DNA of 10,807 nucleotides from an uncultured Prevotella sp. (GCA_947303825.1 CAMYZK010000051.1:1-10807); one strand, 5' to 3'. Positions 1 through 5,862 are shown, numbered from the stretch's first letter. A program made the numbers and translations. The notes: generated by a model not told the origin, from the sequence alone.

Positions 1-54
1 GGAGCGCGGGCGTCCTCGCCCGCCACCATTGCGGGCGAGGACGCCCGCGTTCCC
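1..54. repeat. GC-rich REP-like extragenic palindrome
   Basis: Positions 5-23 and 31-49 are exact reverse complements (19 bp, core GCGGGCGAGGACGCCCGC) around a 7-nt loop. The pairing extends to 1-23 with 31-53 through one G-T wobble. It is far richer in G+C than the AT-rich DNA beside it. The form resembles repetitive extragenic palindromes of the kind mobilised by REP-associated tyrosine transposases. No transposase is visible here, and the repeat may continue left of the window. The hairpin is certain from the sequence; the REP assignment is inference. Confidence 0.75.
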
Positions 55-65
55 AGTATTGGCTG

Positions 66-73
66 CAAAGGTA
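66..73 (-). promoter_or_regulatory. Leftward -7 box, TACCTTTG
   Basis: On the minus strand this reads TACCTTTG, an exact match to the Bacteroidetes -7 consensus TAnnTTTG. No clear TTTG lies about 19 nt upstream of it, so the -33 part is weak. It would start a leftward transcript near position 60 that runs through the GC-rich palindrome into a gene outside the window. Confidence 0.5.
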
Positions 74-95
74 CGAAAAATTCGATTTAGTGAGA

Positions 96-119
96 GCAGA
101 AAAAGCATTTTTTTTCTGC
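96..119. other. Inverted repeat with A/T-rich stem
   Basis: GCAGAAAAA at 96-104 pairs perfectly with TTTTTCTGC at 111-119 across a 6-nt loop. It lies upstream of the leftward -7 box, near where a -33 region or operator would be. It could be an operator, a weak terminator or chance in AT-rich DNA. Nothing further supports a role. Confidence 0.35.
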
Positions 120-162
120 CGAACGTGAGAAATTTATTCAATAAGCGAGCACAATACAAAAC

Positions 163-181
163 AAAAAAAAAATTTTTTTTT
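163..181. other. A10-T9 homopolymer junction
   Basis: Ten A residues (163-172) are followed directly by nine T residues (173-181). Such tracts are bent and rigid and can vary in length by slippage. The tract sits in the AT-rich DNA between the leftward promoter and the candidate structured RNA. I see no promoter consensus immediately beside it on the plus strand. Confidence 0.6.
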
Positions 182-208
182 ATTATACATTACCCGTTGG
201 ATGAAAAC

Positions 209-419
209 AATCCTTCACGGCAAGCATAATGGCCTGACATACAGTTACTTATGGTGAAGGATGTGTTTCGGGGCCTTCTCCTGTGCCTCTCCTGCCTACC
301 TGCCATGCTGATGTTGGGTTTTATTTCGGCAACTTTTACCCAACTCTTGTGCAGAATAGTATGGCTGCTGTCCTTGGAGGAAGGGCATTTGGGTGTTGCT
401 GACCAAGGTCGGCAACACC
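209..419 (+). ncRNA. Candidate structured RNA region
   Basis: No open reading frame here looks protein-like, but the DNA can form nested stems. ATCCTTCAC (209-217) pairs with GTGAAGGAT (253-261). GCCTTCTCC (273-281) pairs with 376-386 with two bulged G residues. GCCATGCTG (302-310) pairs with 357-365 with two wobbles. GTTGGGT (313-319) pairs with ACCCAAC (338-344). A long hairpin follows at 392-419, 12-13 bp with a tiny CAAG loop. The nest at 273-386 has a pyrimidine-rich internal loop, loosely like a 6S RNA, but I do not recognise a family. It does not show the conserved motifs of tmRNA, RNase P or SRP RNA. Strand, ends and promoter are uncertain; the plus strand is suggested by terminator-like hairpins downstream. 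Confidence 0.3.
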
Positions 420-511
420 TAAAGCGGCATGCCTGGTGCGGAAAGAACAGGAACAGTAGTAAAACACCTATCCGTTCGTACTAGTACCTTCTCGTATCAG
501 GCGGATTGTCG

Positions 512-549
512 CTCGGCTCTGCCGCTTGTCAACGAAGGGACGCAAGAAA
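512..549. repeat. Dispersed palindromic repeat, copy A
   Basis: This 38-bp segment matches 8825-8862 at 32 of 38 positions. It contains the mini-hairpin CGGC-tct-GCCG followed by CTTG, a variable 10-nt middle and GGGACGCAAGAAA. Both copies lie outside genes. It is a member of a dispersed intergenic repeat family of unknown mobility. Confidence 0.7.
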
Positions 550-590
550 TCAGCCAGAGATGAAATCTGCCTGAACAGAACGGGAAATGC

Positions 591-650
591 AATTCTTCAC
601 AGTAACATACATAAACACAGACTGTTAGATGCTTTTTGAAGAATTTTTTT
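591..650 (+). terminator. Terminator-like inverted repeat with T run
   Basis: AATTCTTCA (591-599) pairs exactly with TGAAGAATT (637-645), and the right arm merges into a run of seven T (644-650). The arrangement fits an intrinsic terminator for a plus-strand transcript from the 200-590 region. The stem is AT-rich and the loop is long (37 nt), so termination strength is doubtful. Confidence 0.35.
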
Positions 651-701
651 AAACATTCACTGGTTTGATATCTACTAGTCGATGCTGCATGTAAACATTC
701 A
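650..701. repeat. Short direct repeat TAAACATTCA, two copies
   Basis: The 10-mer TAAACATTCA occurs at 650-659 and again at 692-701, 42 nt apart. It lies between the two terminator-like hairpins. No function is apparent; it could be a paired protein-binding site or chance. Confidence 0.35.
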
Positions 702-721
702 GTAACCTATGCATCTTTTAT

Positions 722-756
722 CCCTGCGGTGTCGCGGGGTTTGCATCCCGTTTTTT
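722..756 (+). terminator. Hairpin pair ending in a T run
   Basis: CCCTGCG (722-728) pairs with CGCGGGG (733-739) over a GTGT loop. Alternatively, CGGG (735-738) pairs with CCCG (747-750), which is followed at once by six T (751-756). The two folds share bases and exclude each other, an attenuator-like arrangement. The region downstream stays T-rich. It may end a transcript entering from the left before the lipoprotein gene's own promoter. Confidence 0.35.
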
Positions 757-828
757 GTCAATTTATTTTTTTATGGTTACTTAACTTCATTACTTGCGAA
801 AGTTATGATAAAGAAATTGGCTATTTTT

Positions 829-859
829 TTTGCAGATTGGATATTTATGCTTACCTTTG
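829..859 (+). promoter_or_regulatory. Promoter of the lipoprotein gene
   Basis: TTTG at 829-832 and TACCTTTG at 852-859 are separated by 19 nt, matching the Bacteroidetes primary-sigma promoter (-33 TTTG, -7 TAnnTTTG) in both boxes and in spacing. Transcription would start near 865, giving a leader of about 65 nt before the ATG at 931. It is the best promoter match in the window. Confidence 0.8.
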
Positions 860-930
860 TCCCCGATAATCTGACCTTCACAAAGATACTGATATTATAA
901 TAATAAGTACCGTAAAAAACAACAAACAGC

Positions 931-1713
931 ATGAAAAGTATTTTATTTGCAATGATGTTCTTGGCTGCTGGTCTGACAATGTCGGCTTGCGGCAGTAAGG
1001 AGAAGAGCGACGTAAAGTCGGCCGAGAGTGAGAATGAGGAGAGCGTGGAGACTGCCAAGACAGCCAAGACGGCCAATGCCACCACGGCAGGCGACCCGAC
1101 GGGAATAGTCTCCATAAGGAAGGCATGGAAAAACAAACCCATCGATGTTGATGCCGGCGACATCACTCCGGGCATCAAGCAGTTTGCTTTGGCTTTCTGC
1201 AAGGAATATCCTCAGTGTGAGACAAACAAGGCCCTGATGGATTATCTCCTTTCTCCAGAGTCTGACAAAAAGGACACCTACGATCTCCAAGCCAGTTCGG
1301 AAGATGGAGATTACACTTACCACATAGAGAGCAATCCCCGTAAGGGACACATACGCTGCATGGCCGCAGTGCAGACAGCACCACTCACCGACGTGTGCTA
1401 CTGGAACCGCAACAATGGGCACAAGCTTTTTGCTGCATACATGGAGAGTACGCATGAAAGCGGAGAGTACGACGAGCACCTGGTGGTGTTCTACGACATT
1501 GACCTGTCCACAGGTGTCATGACTCCCGAGACAAGTATTGCAAACATGATTGAGGAGCAGGTGAAAGGCTTTGATTCCTTCTCGGTTGTACTGCCTGTGG
1601 ATGGTAAGGATATCGAAGTTAGCGCCTACACTATTGACGAGGAGAACGACTCGGCCGACTCTAAAGATATGCTGCTGAAGTGGAATGGCATGACATTCGA
1701 CTGGAAGAAATAG
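931..1713 (+). CDS. Putative lipoprotein of unknown function
   Basis: The 260-residue product has a lipoprotein signal: a basic start (MK), a hydrophobic core at residues 4-16, and M-S-A-C with the lipidated cysteine at residue 20. GSKEKSD follows the cysteine; such charged residues are typical of Bacteroidetes lipoproteins sent to the cell surface, though this is not a clean export signal. Residues 21-54 form a low-complexity linker rich in K, E, S, T and A. The rest is a soluble domain of mixed acidic character with cysteines near residues 90, 96, 142 and 152, ending in W-N-G-M-T-F-D-W-K-K. I recognise no family or catalytic motif. It has its own promoter and is probably monocistronic, since rpsO has a separate promoter downstream. 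The ATG at 931 is chosen because it yields the intact signal peptide. Confidence 0.85.
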   Translation: MKSILFAMMFLAAGLTMSACGSKEKSDVKSAESENEESVETAKTAKTANATTAGDPTGIVSIRKAWKNKPIDVDAGDITPGIKQFALAFCKEYPQCETNKALMDYLLSPESDKKDTYDLQASSEDGDYTYHIESNPRKGHIRCMAAVQTAPLTDVCYWNRNNGHKLFAAYMESTHESGEYDEHLVVFYDIDLSTGVMTPETSIANMIEEQVKGFDSFSVVLPVDGKDIEVSAYTIDEENDSADSKDMLLKWNGMTFDWKK

Positions 1714-1767
1714 GATGTCTGCCCATGTTTTTCAGGAAAAGAAGTAGGAGTCGAGGGTTTATTTGTT

Positions 1768-1794
1768 AAATAACATTAATGCCAAGCGTTATTT
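1768..1794 (+). terminator. Weak hairpin after the lipoprotein gene
   Basis: AAATAAC (1768-1774) pairs with GTTATTT (1788-1794) around 13 nt. It lies between the lipoprotein stop and the rpsO promoter. The stem is AT-rich and no long T run follows, so this is only a possible terminator. I see nothing stronger in 1714-1829. Confidence 0.2.
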
Positions 1795-1829
1795 CAATGC
1801 CTGATATTCAATGTTAGACAAAAAAGCAG

Positions 1830-1837
1830 TACCTTTG
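1830..1837 (+). promoter_or_regulatory. rpsO promoter -7 box, TACCTTTG
   Basis: TACCTTTG matches the Bacteroidetes -7 consensus exactly. The -33 position, 19 nt upstream, reads TTCA, a poor match. Initiation would fall near 1843, leaving a leader of about 105 nt before rpsO. Confidence 0.65.
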
Positions 1838-1842
1838 CACCC

Positions 1843-1948
1843 GCTTTTCGGAAAACCCGATGCATCCGACGCCGTGAAAGGGCTATGATTAAGGTTCTGA
1901 GCAGCTGAAGGATGCTAATGAGCACCAAACAAATTAATCACAAACAAC
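1843..1948 (+). promoter_or_regulatory. Long rpsO leader, possible autoregulatory RNA
   Basis: About 105 nt separate the inferred start site from the rpsO ATG. The segment 1893-1926 can fold into a hairpin: GGTTCT pairs with AGCACC (one mismatch), then an internal loop, then AGCA with TGCT around a 9-nt loop. In several bacterial groups S15 represses its own translation by binding leader RNA, with unrelated structures in different lineages. That makes this leader a candidate, but no known S15-leader class is recognised here. Confidence 0.3.
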
Positions 1949-2218
1949 ATGTATTTGGATCAAGCCAAGAAGCAGGAGATTTTCTCGCAGTATGGCAAGT
2001 CGGCTACCGACACTGGTTCTGCAGAGAGCCAGATTGCACTGTTCACCTATCGTATCAAGCACCTCACCGAGCACTTGAAGCAGAACCATAAGGACTATGG
2101 TACTGCCCGCGCGCTGACAAAGATGGTAGGTCGTCGTCGCAAGCTGCTTAAGTATCTCTATCAGAACGACATTACTCGCTACCGCGCCATTATCAAGGCT
2201 CTTGGACTGCGTAAGTAG
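1949..2218 (+). CDS. rpsO: 30S ribosomal protein S15
   Basis: The 89-residue product has the usual S15 length and is recognisable throughout. It has an N-terminal helix (residues 1-15), the D-T-G-S-A-E-S-Q-I segment (about 21-29), H-L-T-E-H-L-K-Q-N-H-K-D-Y (about 38-50), and the basic R-R-K-L-L-K-Y-L stretch with Y-R-x-I-I-K-A-L-G-L-R at the C-terminus. S15 is a primary binder of the central domain of 16S rRNA and contacts 23S rRNA in the 70S ribosome. It is transcribed alone: a promoter box lies at 1830, a strong terminator starts at its stop codon, and speA converges from the other side. pnp, its partner in many other bacteria, is not beside it. Confidence 0.98.
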   Translation: MYLDQAKKQEIFSQYGKSATDTGSAESQIALFTYRIKHLTEHLKQNHKDYGTARALTKMVGRRRKLLKYLYQNDITRYRAIIKALGLRK

Positions 2219-2252
2219 AAAAAATGAAGCTCAGAACAGAGCTTCATTTTTT
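2219..2252 (+). terminator. Intrinsic terminator of rpsO
   Basis: TGAAGCTC (2225-2232) pairs with GAGCTTCA (2239-2246) over the loop AGAACA. The stem continues through A6/T6 (2219-2224 with 2247-2252), giving 14 bp in all and a T tail. It begins immediately after the rpsO stop codon. The A tract on the left side means it could also stop leftward transcription arriving from speA. Confidence 0.9.
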
Positions 2253-2271
2253 AGTGTAGAGTGTAGAGTTT
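2253..2271 (+). repeat. Heptamer array AGTGTAG x2 plus AGTTT
   Basis: Two exact copies of AGTGTAG (2253-2259, 2260-2266) and a partial AGTTT follow the rpsO terminator. The repeat belongs to the AGTTAAG-like family seen after other stop codons in the window. The G/A-rich strand is the rpsO mRNA strand. Confidence 0.6.
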
Positions 2272-2377
2272 GCTACCGCAGCTGTTCCTAATTCAACGGA
2301 TTCTGGTGCGGTAGCATTTTTAGTTTAGAGTCTTCTACCGCAACTGTTCCTATTTCAACGGATTCTGGTGCGGTAGC
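2272..2377. repeat. Tandem pair of palindromic units between rpsO and speA
   Basis: Two near-identical units lie at 2272-2315 and 2334-2377 (44 nt each, four differences). Each has arms (G)CTACCGCA and TGCGGTAG(C) of 8-9 bp enclosing a conserved loop that contains CAACGGATTCTGG. They are separated by a T-rich link carrying one AGTTTAG heptamer (2322-2328). The flanking heptamer arrays are themselves inverted, so GTGTAGAGTTTGCTACCGCA at 2261-2280 is repeated inverted at 2369-2388. The 9-mer arm TGCGGTAGC also occurs in the repeat at 8792-8800. The whole block lies between convergent genes and may serve as a two-way termination zone. Confidence 0.7.
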
Positions 2378-2403
2378 AAACTCTACACTCTAAACTCTAC
2401 ACT
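2378..2403 (-). repeat. Heptamer array after speA
   Basis: Read on the speA mRNA strand this is AGTGTAG, AGTTTAG, AGTGTAG and AGTTT, with a strict period of seven. It begins four bases after the speA stop codon. Every complete unit holds TAG in positions 5-7. Confidence 0.65.
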
Positions 2404-2407
2404 GTTA

Positions 2408-4300
2408 TTACTCCAGATAGGTATATCCGTATAGCCCGTTGCGGTAGTTGGAGAGGAACTCCTTGCCCTCCTCAAGGGTGATTTTTCCCTGTTTCACGCT
2501 CTTGGTTACCCATACTTCCAGCTGGCGCACCAGCTTCTTCGGGTTGTACTGCACGTACTCCAACACCTCTTCCACTGTCTCGCCGTCTATTATCTGGTCG
2601 ATGTGGTAGTCACCGTCTTTCACGGAGATATGTACGGCTGTGGTGTCGCCAAAGAGGTTGTGCATGTCGCCAAGAATCTCCTGATAGGCACCCACAAGGA
2701 AGACTCCAAGGTAGTAGTCCTCGTTTTTCTTCAGTGTATGAACCGGCAGCGAGTGCGAGTTGTGGCGGTTGGTGGTGAAGTTGGCTATCTTTCCGTCGCT
2801 GTCGCAGGTGATGTCCTGTATGGTGGCATTGCGTGTGGGGCGCTCGTCGAGCCTCTGTATGGGCATGATGGGGAAAATCTGGTCTATGGCCCATGAGTCG
2901 CTGAGGCTCTGGAAGAGGGAGAAGTTGCAGAAATACTTGTCGGCCAGCAGCTTGTCAATCTTCATCAGCTCCTCTGGGATGTGCTTTAACCCCTTGGCCA
3001 GTGCGTGAATCTCGTGACATACACTCCAGTACATGGCTTCTATCTCTGCTCGTGTCTTCAGGTCAACAATGCCGTGAGAGAAGAGGTCGAGCACCTCCTC
3101 GCGTATCTGCTCGGCATCGTGCCAGTCTTCCAGCACATTGCGCGGCGTCAGGTTGTCCCATATCTCGTAGAGGTCTTTCACCAGCTGATGGGAGCTCTCG
3201 TCGGGCTCGAACTCCTCGGGCATCTCGGGCAGCGAGGCCGTCTCAAGCACGTCTATGACAAGCACGCTATGGTGGGCTGCCAGCGAACGTCCGCTCTCGG
3301 TGATGATGTTGGGATGGGGTATGTTGTTCTTGTTGGCCGCATCGACGAAGGTGTAGATACAGTCGTTGACATACTCCTGAATGCTGTAGTTCACCGAACT
3401 CTCGCTCGAGGGCGAGCGTGTGCCGTCGTAGTCTACCCCCAGGCCGCCGCCACAGTCCACAAAGTCAACGTTGTAGCCCATCTTGTGAAGCTGCACATAA
3501 AACTGCGATGCCTCGCGCAGGGCGGTCTGTATGCGCCGTATCTTGGTTATCTGTGAGCCTATGTGGAAGTGTATCAGGCGCAGGCAGTCTCTCAGCCCCC
3601 GCTTGTCTAGCTGTTCGAGGGCCTCCAGCAGCTCGGCACTGGTGAGTCCGAACTTTGAGGCATCGCCGCCGCTCTCTTCCCATTTGCCCGACCCGCTAGA
3701 TGCCAGCTTGATGCGTATTCCTATGTTGGGACGCACGTTGAGCTTCTTTGCCACGCGGGCAATGATTTCCAGCTCGTTCATCTTCTCTACTACGATAAAG
3801 ATGTGCTTGCCCATCTTCTGTGCAAGGAGTGCCAGCTCAATGTAGCTCTGGTCCTTGTAGCCGTTGCATACTATTATGCTGTCGCTCTGGCATTGCATGG
3901 CTATGACGGCATGAAGCTCGGGCTTGGAGCCGGCTTCAAGACCCAGATTGAACTTGCGACCGTGTGAAATGATTTCTTCAACCACAGGCTGCATCTGGTT
4001 GACTTTGATGGGATAAACCACATAGTTCTCTCCCTTGTACTCATACTCTTCGGCTGCCTTCTTGAAGCAGCTCCACGTCTTCTCAATGCGGTTGTCCAGG
4101 ATGTCGGGGAAGCGTAGCAGCACCGGCGCCGTCACGTCGCGCAGCTGCAGTTCATCCATCACCTCACGCAAGTCCACCTGAGTGTCGTCCTTACAGGGAG
4201 TTACGTACACGTTGCCTTTGTCATTGATGCCAAAGTAGTTGGTGCCCCAGCCGCCAATGTTATACAGCTCACGGGCGTCGTCTATTGTCCATTTCTTCAT
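2408..4300 (-). CDS. speA: Biosynthetic arginine decarboxylase
   Basis: The product converts arginine to agmatine and CO2, the first step of the agmatine route to putrescine and spermidine, using pyridoxal phosphate and Mg2+. The 630-residue length and domain order fit SpeA. An N-terminal segment has W-G-T-N-Y-F-G-I (18-25). The fold III barrel has Y-P-I-K-V-N-Q with the PLP lysine at K99, then H-F-H-I-G-S-Q (244-250), the glycine-rich phosphate-binding C-G-G-G-L-G-V-D-Y-D-G (283-293) and E-S-G-R (335-338). A helical insert spans about 365-450, and the C-terminal barrel has D-I-T-C-D-S-D-G (496-503), where the cysteine is the conserved cross-subunit active-site residue. The start at 4300 gives the usual MKKWTIDDARELYNIGGWG opening. 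No polyamine partner gene (agmatine deiminase, carbamoylputrescine amidase) is adjacent. It is divergent from dgt and convergent with rpsO. Confidence 0.97.
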   Translation of the reverse strand: MKKWTIDDARELYNIGGWGTNYFGINDKGNVYVTPCKDDTQVDLREVMDELQLRDVTAPVLLRFPDILDNRIEKTWSCFKKAAEEYEYKGENYVVYPIKVNQMQPVVEEIISHGRKFNLGLEAGSKPELHAVIAMQCQSDSIIVCNGYKDQSYIELALLAQKMGKHIFIVVEKMNELEIIARVAKKLNVRPNIGIRIKLASSGSGKWEESGGDASKFGLTSAELLEALEQLDKRGLRDCLRLIHFHIGSQITKIRRIQTALREASQFYVQLHKMGYNVDFVDCGGGLGVDYDGTRSPSSESSVNYSIQEYVNDCIYTFVDAANKNNIPHPNIITESGRSLAAHHSVLVIDVLETASLPEMPEEFEPDESSHQLVKDLYEIWDNLTPRNVLEDWHDAEQIREEVLDLFSHGIVDLKTRAEIEAMYWSVCHEIHALAKGLKHIPEELMKIDKLLADKYFCNFSLFQSLSDSWAIDQIFPIMPIQRLDERPTRNATIQDITCDSDGKIANFTTNRHNSHSLPVHTLKKNEDYYLGVFLVGAYQEILGDMHNLFGDTTAVHISVKDGDYHIDQIIDGETVEEVLEYVQYNPKKLVRQLEVWVTKSVKQGKITLEEGKEFLSNYRNGLYGYTYLE

Positions 4301-4308
4301 AGTGCTTG

Positions 4309-4316
4309 CAAAGTTA
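4309..4316 (-). promoter_or_regulatory. speA -7 box, TAACTTTG, close to the start codon
   Basis: On the minus strand this is TAACTTTG, matching TAnnTTTG, with only eight bases between the box and the speA ATG. Initiation would then fall about 3-5 nt before the start codon. No clear -33 TTTG lies at the standard distance, so the box may be chance, but dgt on the other strand shows the same arrangement. Confidence 0.5.
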
Positions 4317-4433
4317 GTGTTTTATAATTTGCTTTACGGATACATTCTATTCATTGAATACCGAATTATGTTTATTTAACAGAATAGCGATAAAATAACC
4401 CTGTTACCTATGCAGAAGCTAAAATAAATTGCG

Positions 4434-4441
4434 TAATTTTG
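4434..4441 (+). promoter_or_regulatory. dgt -7 box, TAATTTTG, close to the start codon
   Basis: TAATTTTG matches the -7 consensus and ends five bases before the ATG at 4447. The predicted first transcribed base is at or within a base or two of the A of that ATG, which implies a leaderless mRNA if the box is used. The -33 region is weak (TGCA about 19 nt upstream). Confidence 0.5.
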
Positions 4442-4446
4442 CACAC

Positions 4447-5772
4447 ATGAACTGGACTCAGCTAATATCCAACTGCCGTCTGGGGCAGGAGCACGGACAC
4501 CCGGAGCGTCACGATGACCGAACAGAGTTCAAGCGCGATTATGACCGCCTGATATTCTCTGCTCCCTTCCGTAGGCTGCAGAACAAGACGCAGGTGTTCC
4601 CTCTGCCGGGGAGCATCTTTGTTCATAACAGACTCACCCACTCGCTTGAAGTGGCATCGGTGGGAATGTCTTTGGGCTGTGATGTCTCGCGCCATCTTTG
4701 TGCAAAAAACAATGGTTTCATCGATACGCTCGTCCCAGAGATTGGGCAGATAGTGGCTACTGCTTGTCTGGCTCACGACCTAGGAAATCCACCGTTCGGA
4801 CATTCTGGTGAGAAAGCCATACAGACCTTCTTCTCTGAGGGAAAAGGACAGTACTTGCAGCAACATGTCTCTCCCCAGTTCTGGGCCGACATCACATGCT
4901 TCGACGGCAATGCCAATGCTTTCCGGCTGTTGACGCACAGCTTCAAGGGCCGCAGACGAGGGGGATTTGCCATGACCTATAGCACGCTGGCCTCTATAGT
5001 GAAGTATCCTTTCCCTGCTACCGAAGCCAGAAAGAAAAAGAAATTCGGGTTCTTCACTTCTGAGCGCAAGGCTTACGAGACTATTGCCACCGCACTGGGC
5101 ATTCCTATGATTGCCACCGACCGATGGGCGCGCTATCCGCTGGTCTACCTCGTAGAGGCTGCCGATGACATCTGTTATGAGATAATGGACTTGGAGGATG
5201 CCTACAAGCTGAAGATTCTCACCTACGACGAAACCGCTGCGCTGATGCTCTCCTTCTTCGATGAAACCGCCAAAAATCGCATTCGTCAGCGCATTGGCAA
5301 CGAGGAGCTGAGCGACCCAAACGAGAAGATACAATACCTTAGAGCCTGTGTCATCGGCCTATTGGAAAACGAGTGCGTGAAGGTGTTCATTGACCATGAA
5401 CAGGAGATTCTCGAAGGCACATACAGCGGCTCTCTTATTGATGCTATCAGCCCCGTGCCCTGCAAGGCTTACCAGCACTGTGCTGAACTGTCGAGGGAAC
5501 GCATATACAAGAGTCAGCCCGTGCTCGACGTAGAGCTCTCGGGTTATCATATTATGGCAACACTGATGGAGCTGATGGTTGAGGCCATAGAGCATCCCGA
5601 CCGTTATTACTCACAGCAGCTCATTGGCAGGGTGTCAAGCCAGTATGACATAAGCAGCCTAGATCTTGAGACGCGTCTCATGGCTGTGATAGACTACATC
5701 AGTGGCATGACCGACGTCTATGCACTCGATGTCTATCAGAAGATATGTGGCATCAGCCTACCATTGGTGTAA
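4447..5772 (+). CDS. dgt: dGTP/dNTP triphosphohydrolase (HD domain)
   Basis: This cytoplasmic enzyme cleaves dGTP, or dNTPs more broadly, to the deoxynucleoside and triphosphate, adjusting dNTP pools. The 441-residue protein (from ATG 4447) shows the family pattern. R-D-Y-D-R-L-I-F-S-A-P-F-R-R-L-Q-N-K-T-Q-V-F occupies residues 30-51, N-R-L-T-H-S-L-E-V-A has the metal histidine H65, L-A-H-D-L-G-N-P-P-F-G-H has the HD pair H110/D111, and E-A-A-D-D-I-C-Y at 237-244 carries the last metal aspartate. A TTG 18 nt upstream is in frame, but the ATG gives the normal N-terminus M-N-W-T-Q-L-I, and the TTG lies upstream of the promoter box. The K-K-K-K-F-G-F-F segment near 197-203 is typical of the Bacteroidetes-type enzymes. 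It is divergent from speA; DUF4831 follows after 90 nt. Confidence 0.96.
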   Translation: MNWTQLISNCRLGQEHGHPERHDDRTEFKRDYDRLIFSAPFRRLQNKTQVFPLPGSIFVHNRLTHSLEVASVGMSLGCDVSRHLCAKNNGFIDTLVPEIGQIVATACLAHDLGNPPFGHSGEKAIQTFFSEGKGQYLQQHVSPQFWADITCFDGNANAFRLLTHSFKGRRRGGFAMTYSTLASIVKYPFPATEARKKKKFGFFTSERKAYETIATALGIPMIATDRWARYPLVYLVEAADDICYEIMDLEDAYKLKILTYDETAALMLSFFDETAKNRIRQRIGNEELSDPNEKIQYLRACVIGLLENECVKVFIDHEQEILEGTYSGSLIDAISPVPCKAYQHCAELSRERIYKSQPVLDVELSGYHIMATLMELMVEAIEHPDRYYSQQLIGRVSSQYDISSLDLETRLMAVIDYISGMTDVYALDVYQKICGISLPLV

Positions 5773-5800
5773 TGATGAGTTTTTGGCAAGCCAAGCGAAG

Positions 5801-5842
5801 AATTAAGAATTAAGAGTTAAGAGTTAAAAGTTAAGAGTTAAG
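5801..5842 (+). repeat. Heptamer array of six AGTTAAG-type units
   Basis: Six units with exact period seven: AATTAAG twice, AGTTAAG, AGTTAAA, then AGTTAAG twice. The array lies 28 nt after the dgt stop codon with the G/A-rich strand as the mRNA strand. Each unit contains TAA, so three consecutive units put a stop in every reading frame. Similar but imperfect sequence continues to about 5885, into the first codons of the next gene. Confidence 0.75.
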
Positions 5843-5862
5843 AAGTTTAACTTTAGCAAGTT

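Noticed and set aside
424..456. GGAA-containing loop that might be the SRP RNA domain IV
   Set aside because: The flanks do not form the CC-GGAA-GG closing pairs, and the AGCAG bulge is absent.
251..484. Plus-strand reading frame of 77 codons
   Set aside because: It runs through several stem-loops, has no domain and no suitable promoter; it is better explained as structured noncoding DNA.
475..500. TCGTACTAG resembling the antisense of a 23S rRNA segment near its 3' end
   Set aside because: Only nine bases match, and the other loosely similar bit (AGATGCTTT near 628) is in the wrong order for an rRNA remnant.
881..888. Minus-strand TATCTTTG as a promoter for an antisense RNA
   Set aside because: The -7 box matches, but there is no -33 box at the right distance and no sign of a leftward product.
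709..900. Plus-strand small hydrophobic reading frame
   Set aside because: It crosses the terminator-like hairpin and the promoter at 829-859; its hydrophobicity comes from T-rich DNA.
777..1202. Minus-strand reading frame of 141 codons
   Set aside because: It overlaps the lipoprotein gene and its promoter, and its apparent hydrophobic start is the antisense of coding sequence.
2438..2450. TGCGGTAG inside speA, and the same string inside apbE near 8011
   Set aside because: Both encode N-Y-R-N in their proteins, so the match to the palindrome arm is a coding coincidence.
3005..3556. Plus-strand reading frame of 183 codons within speA
   Set aside because: It is antisense to a full-length, highly conserved speA and has no family features.
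4429..4446. TTG start six codons upstream of dgt ATG
   Set aside because: It precedes the likely promoter box and adds residues not expected in the family.
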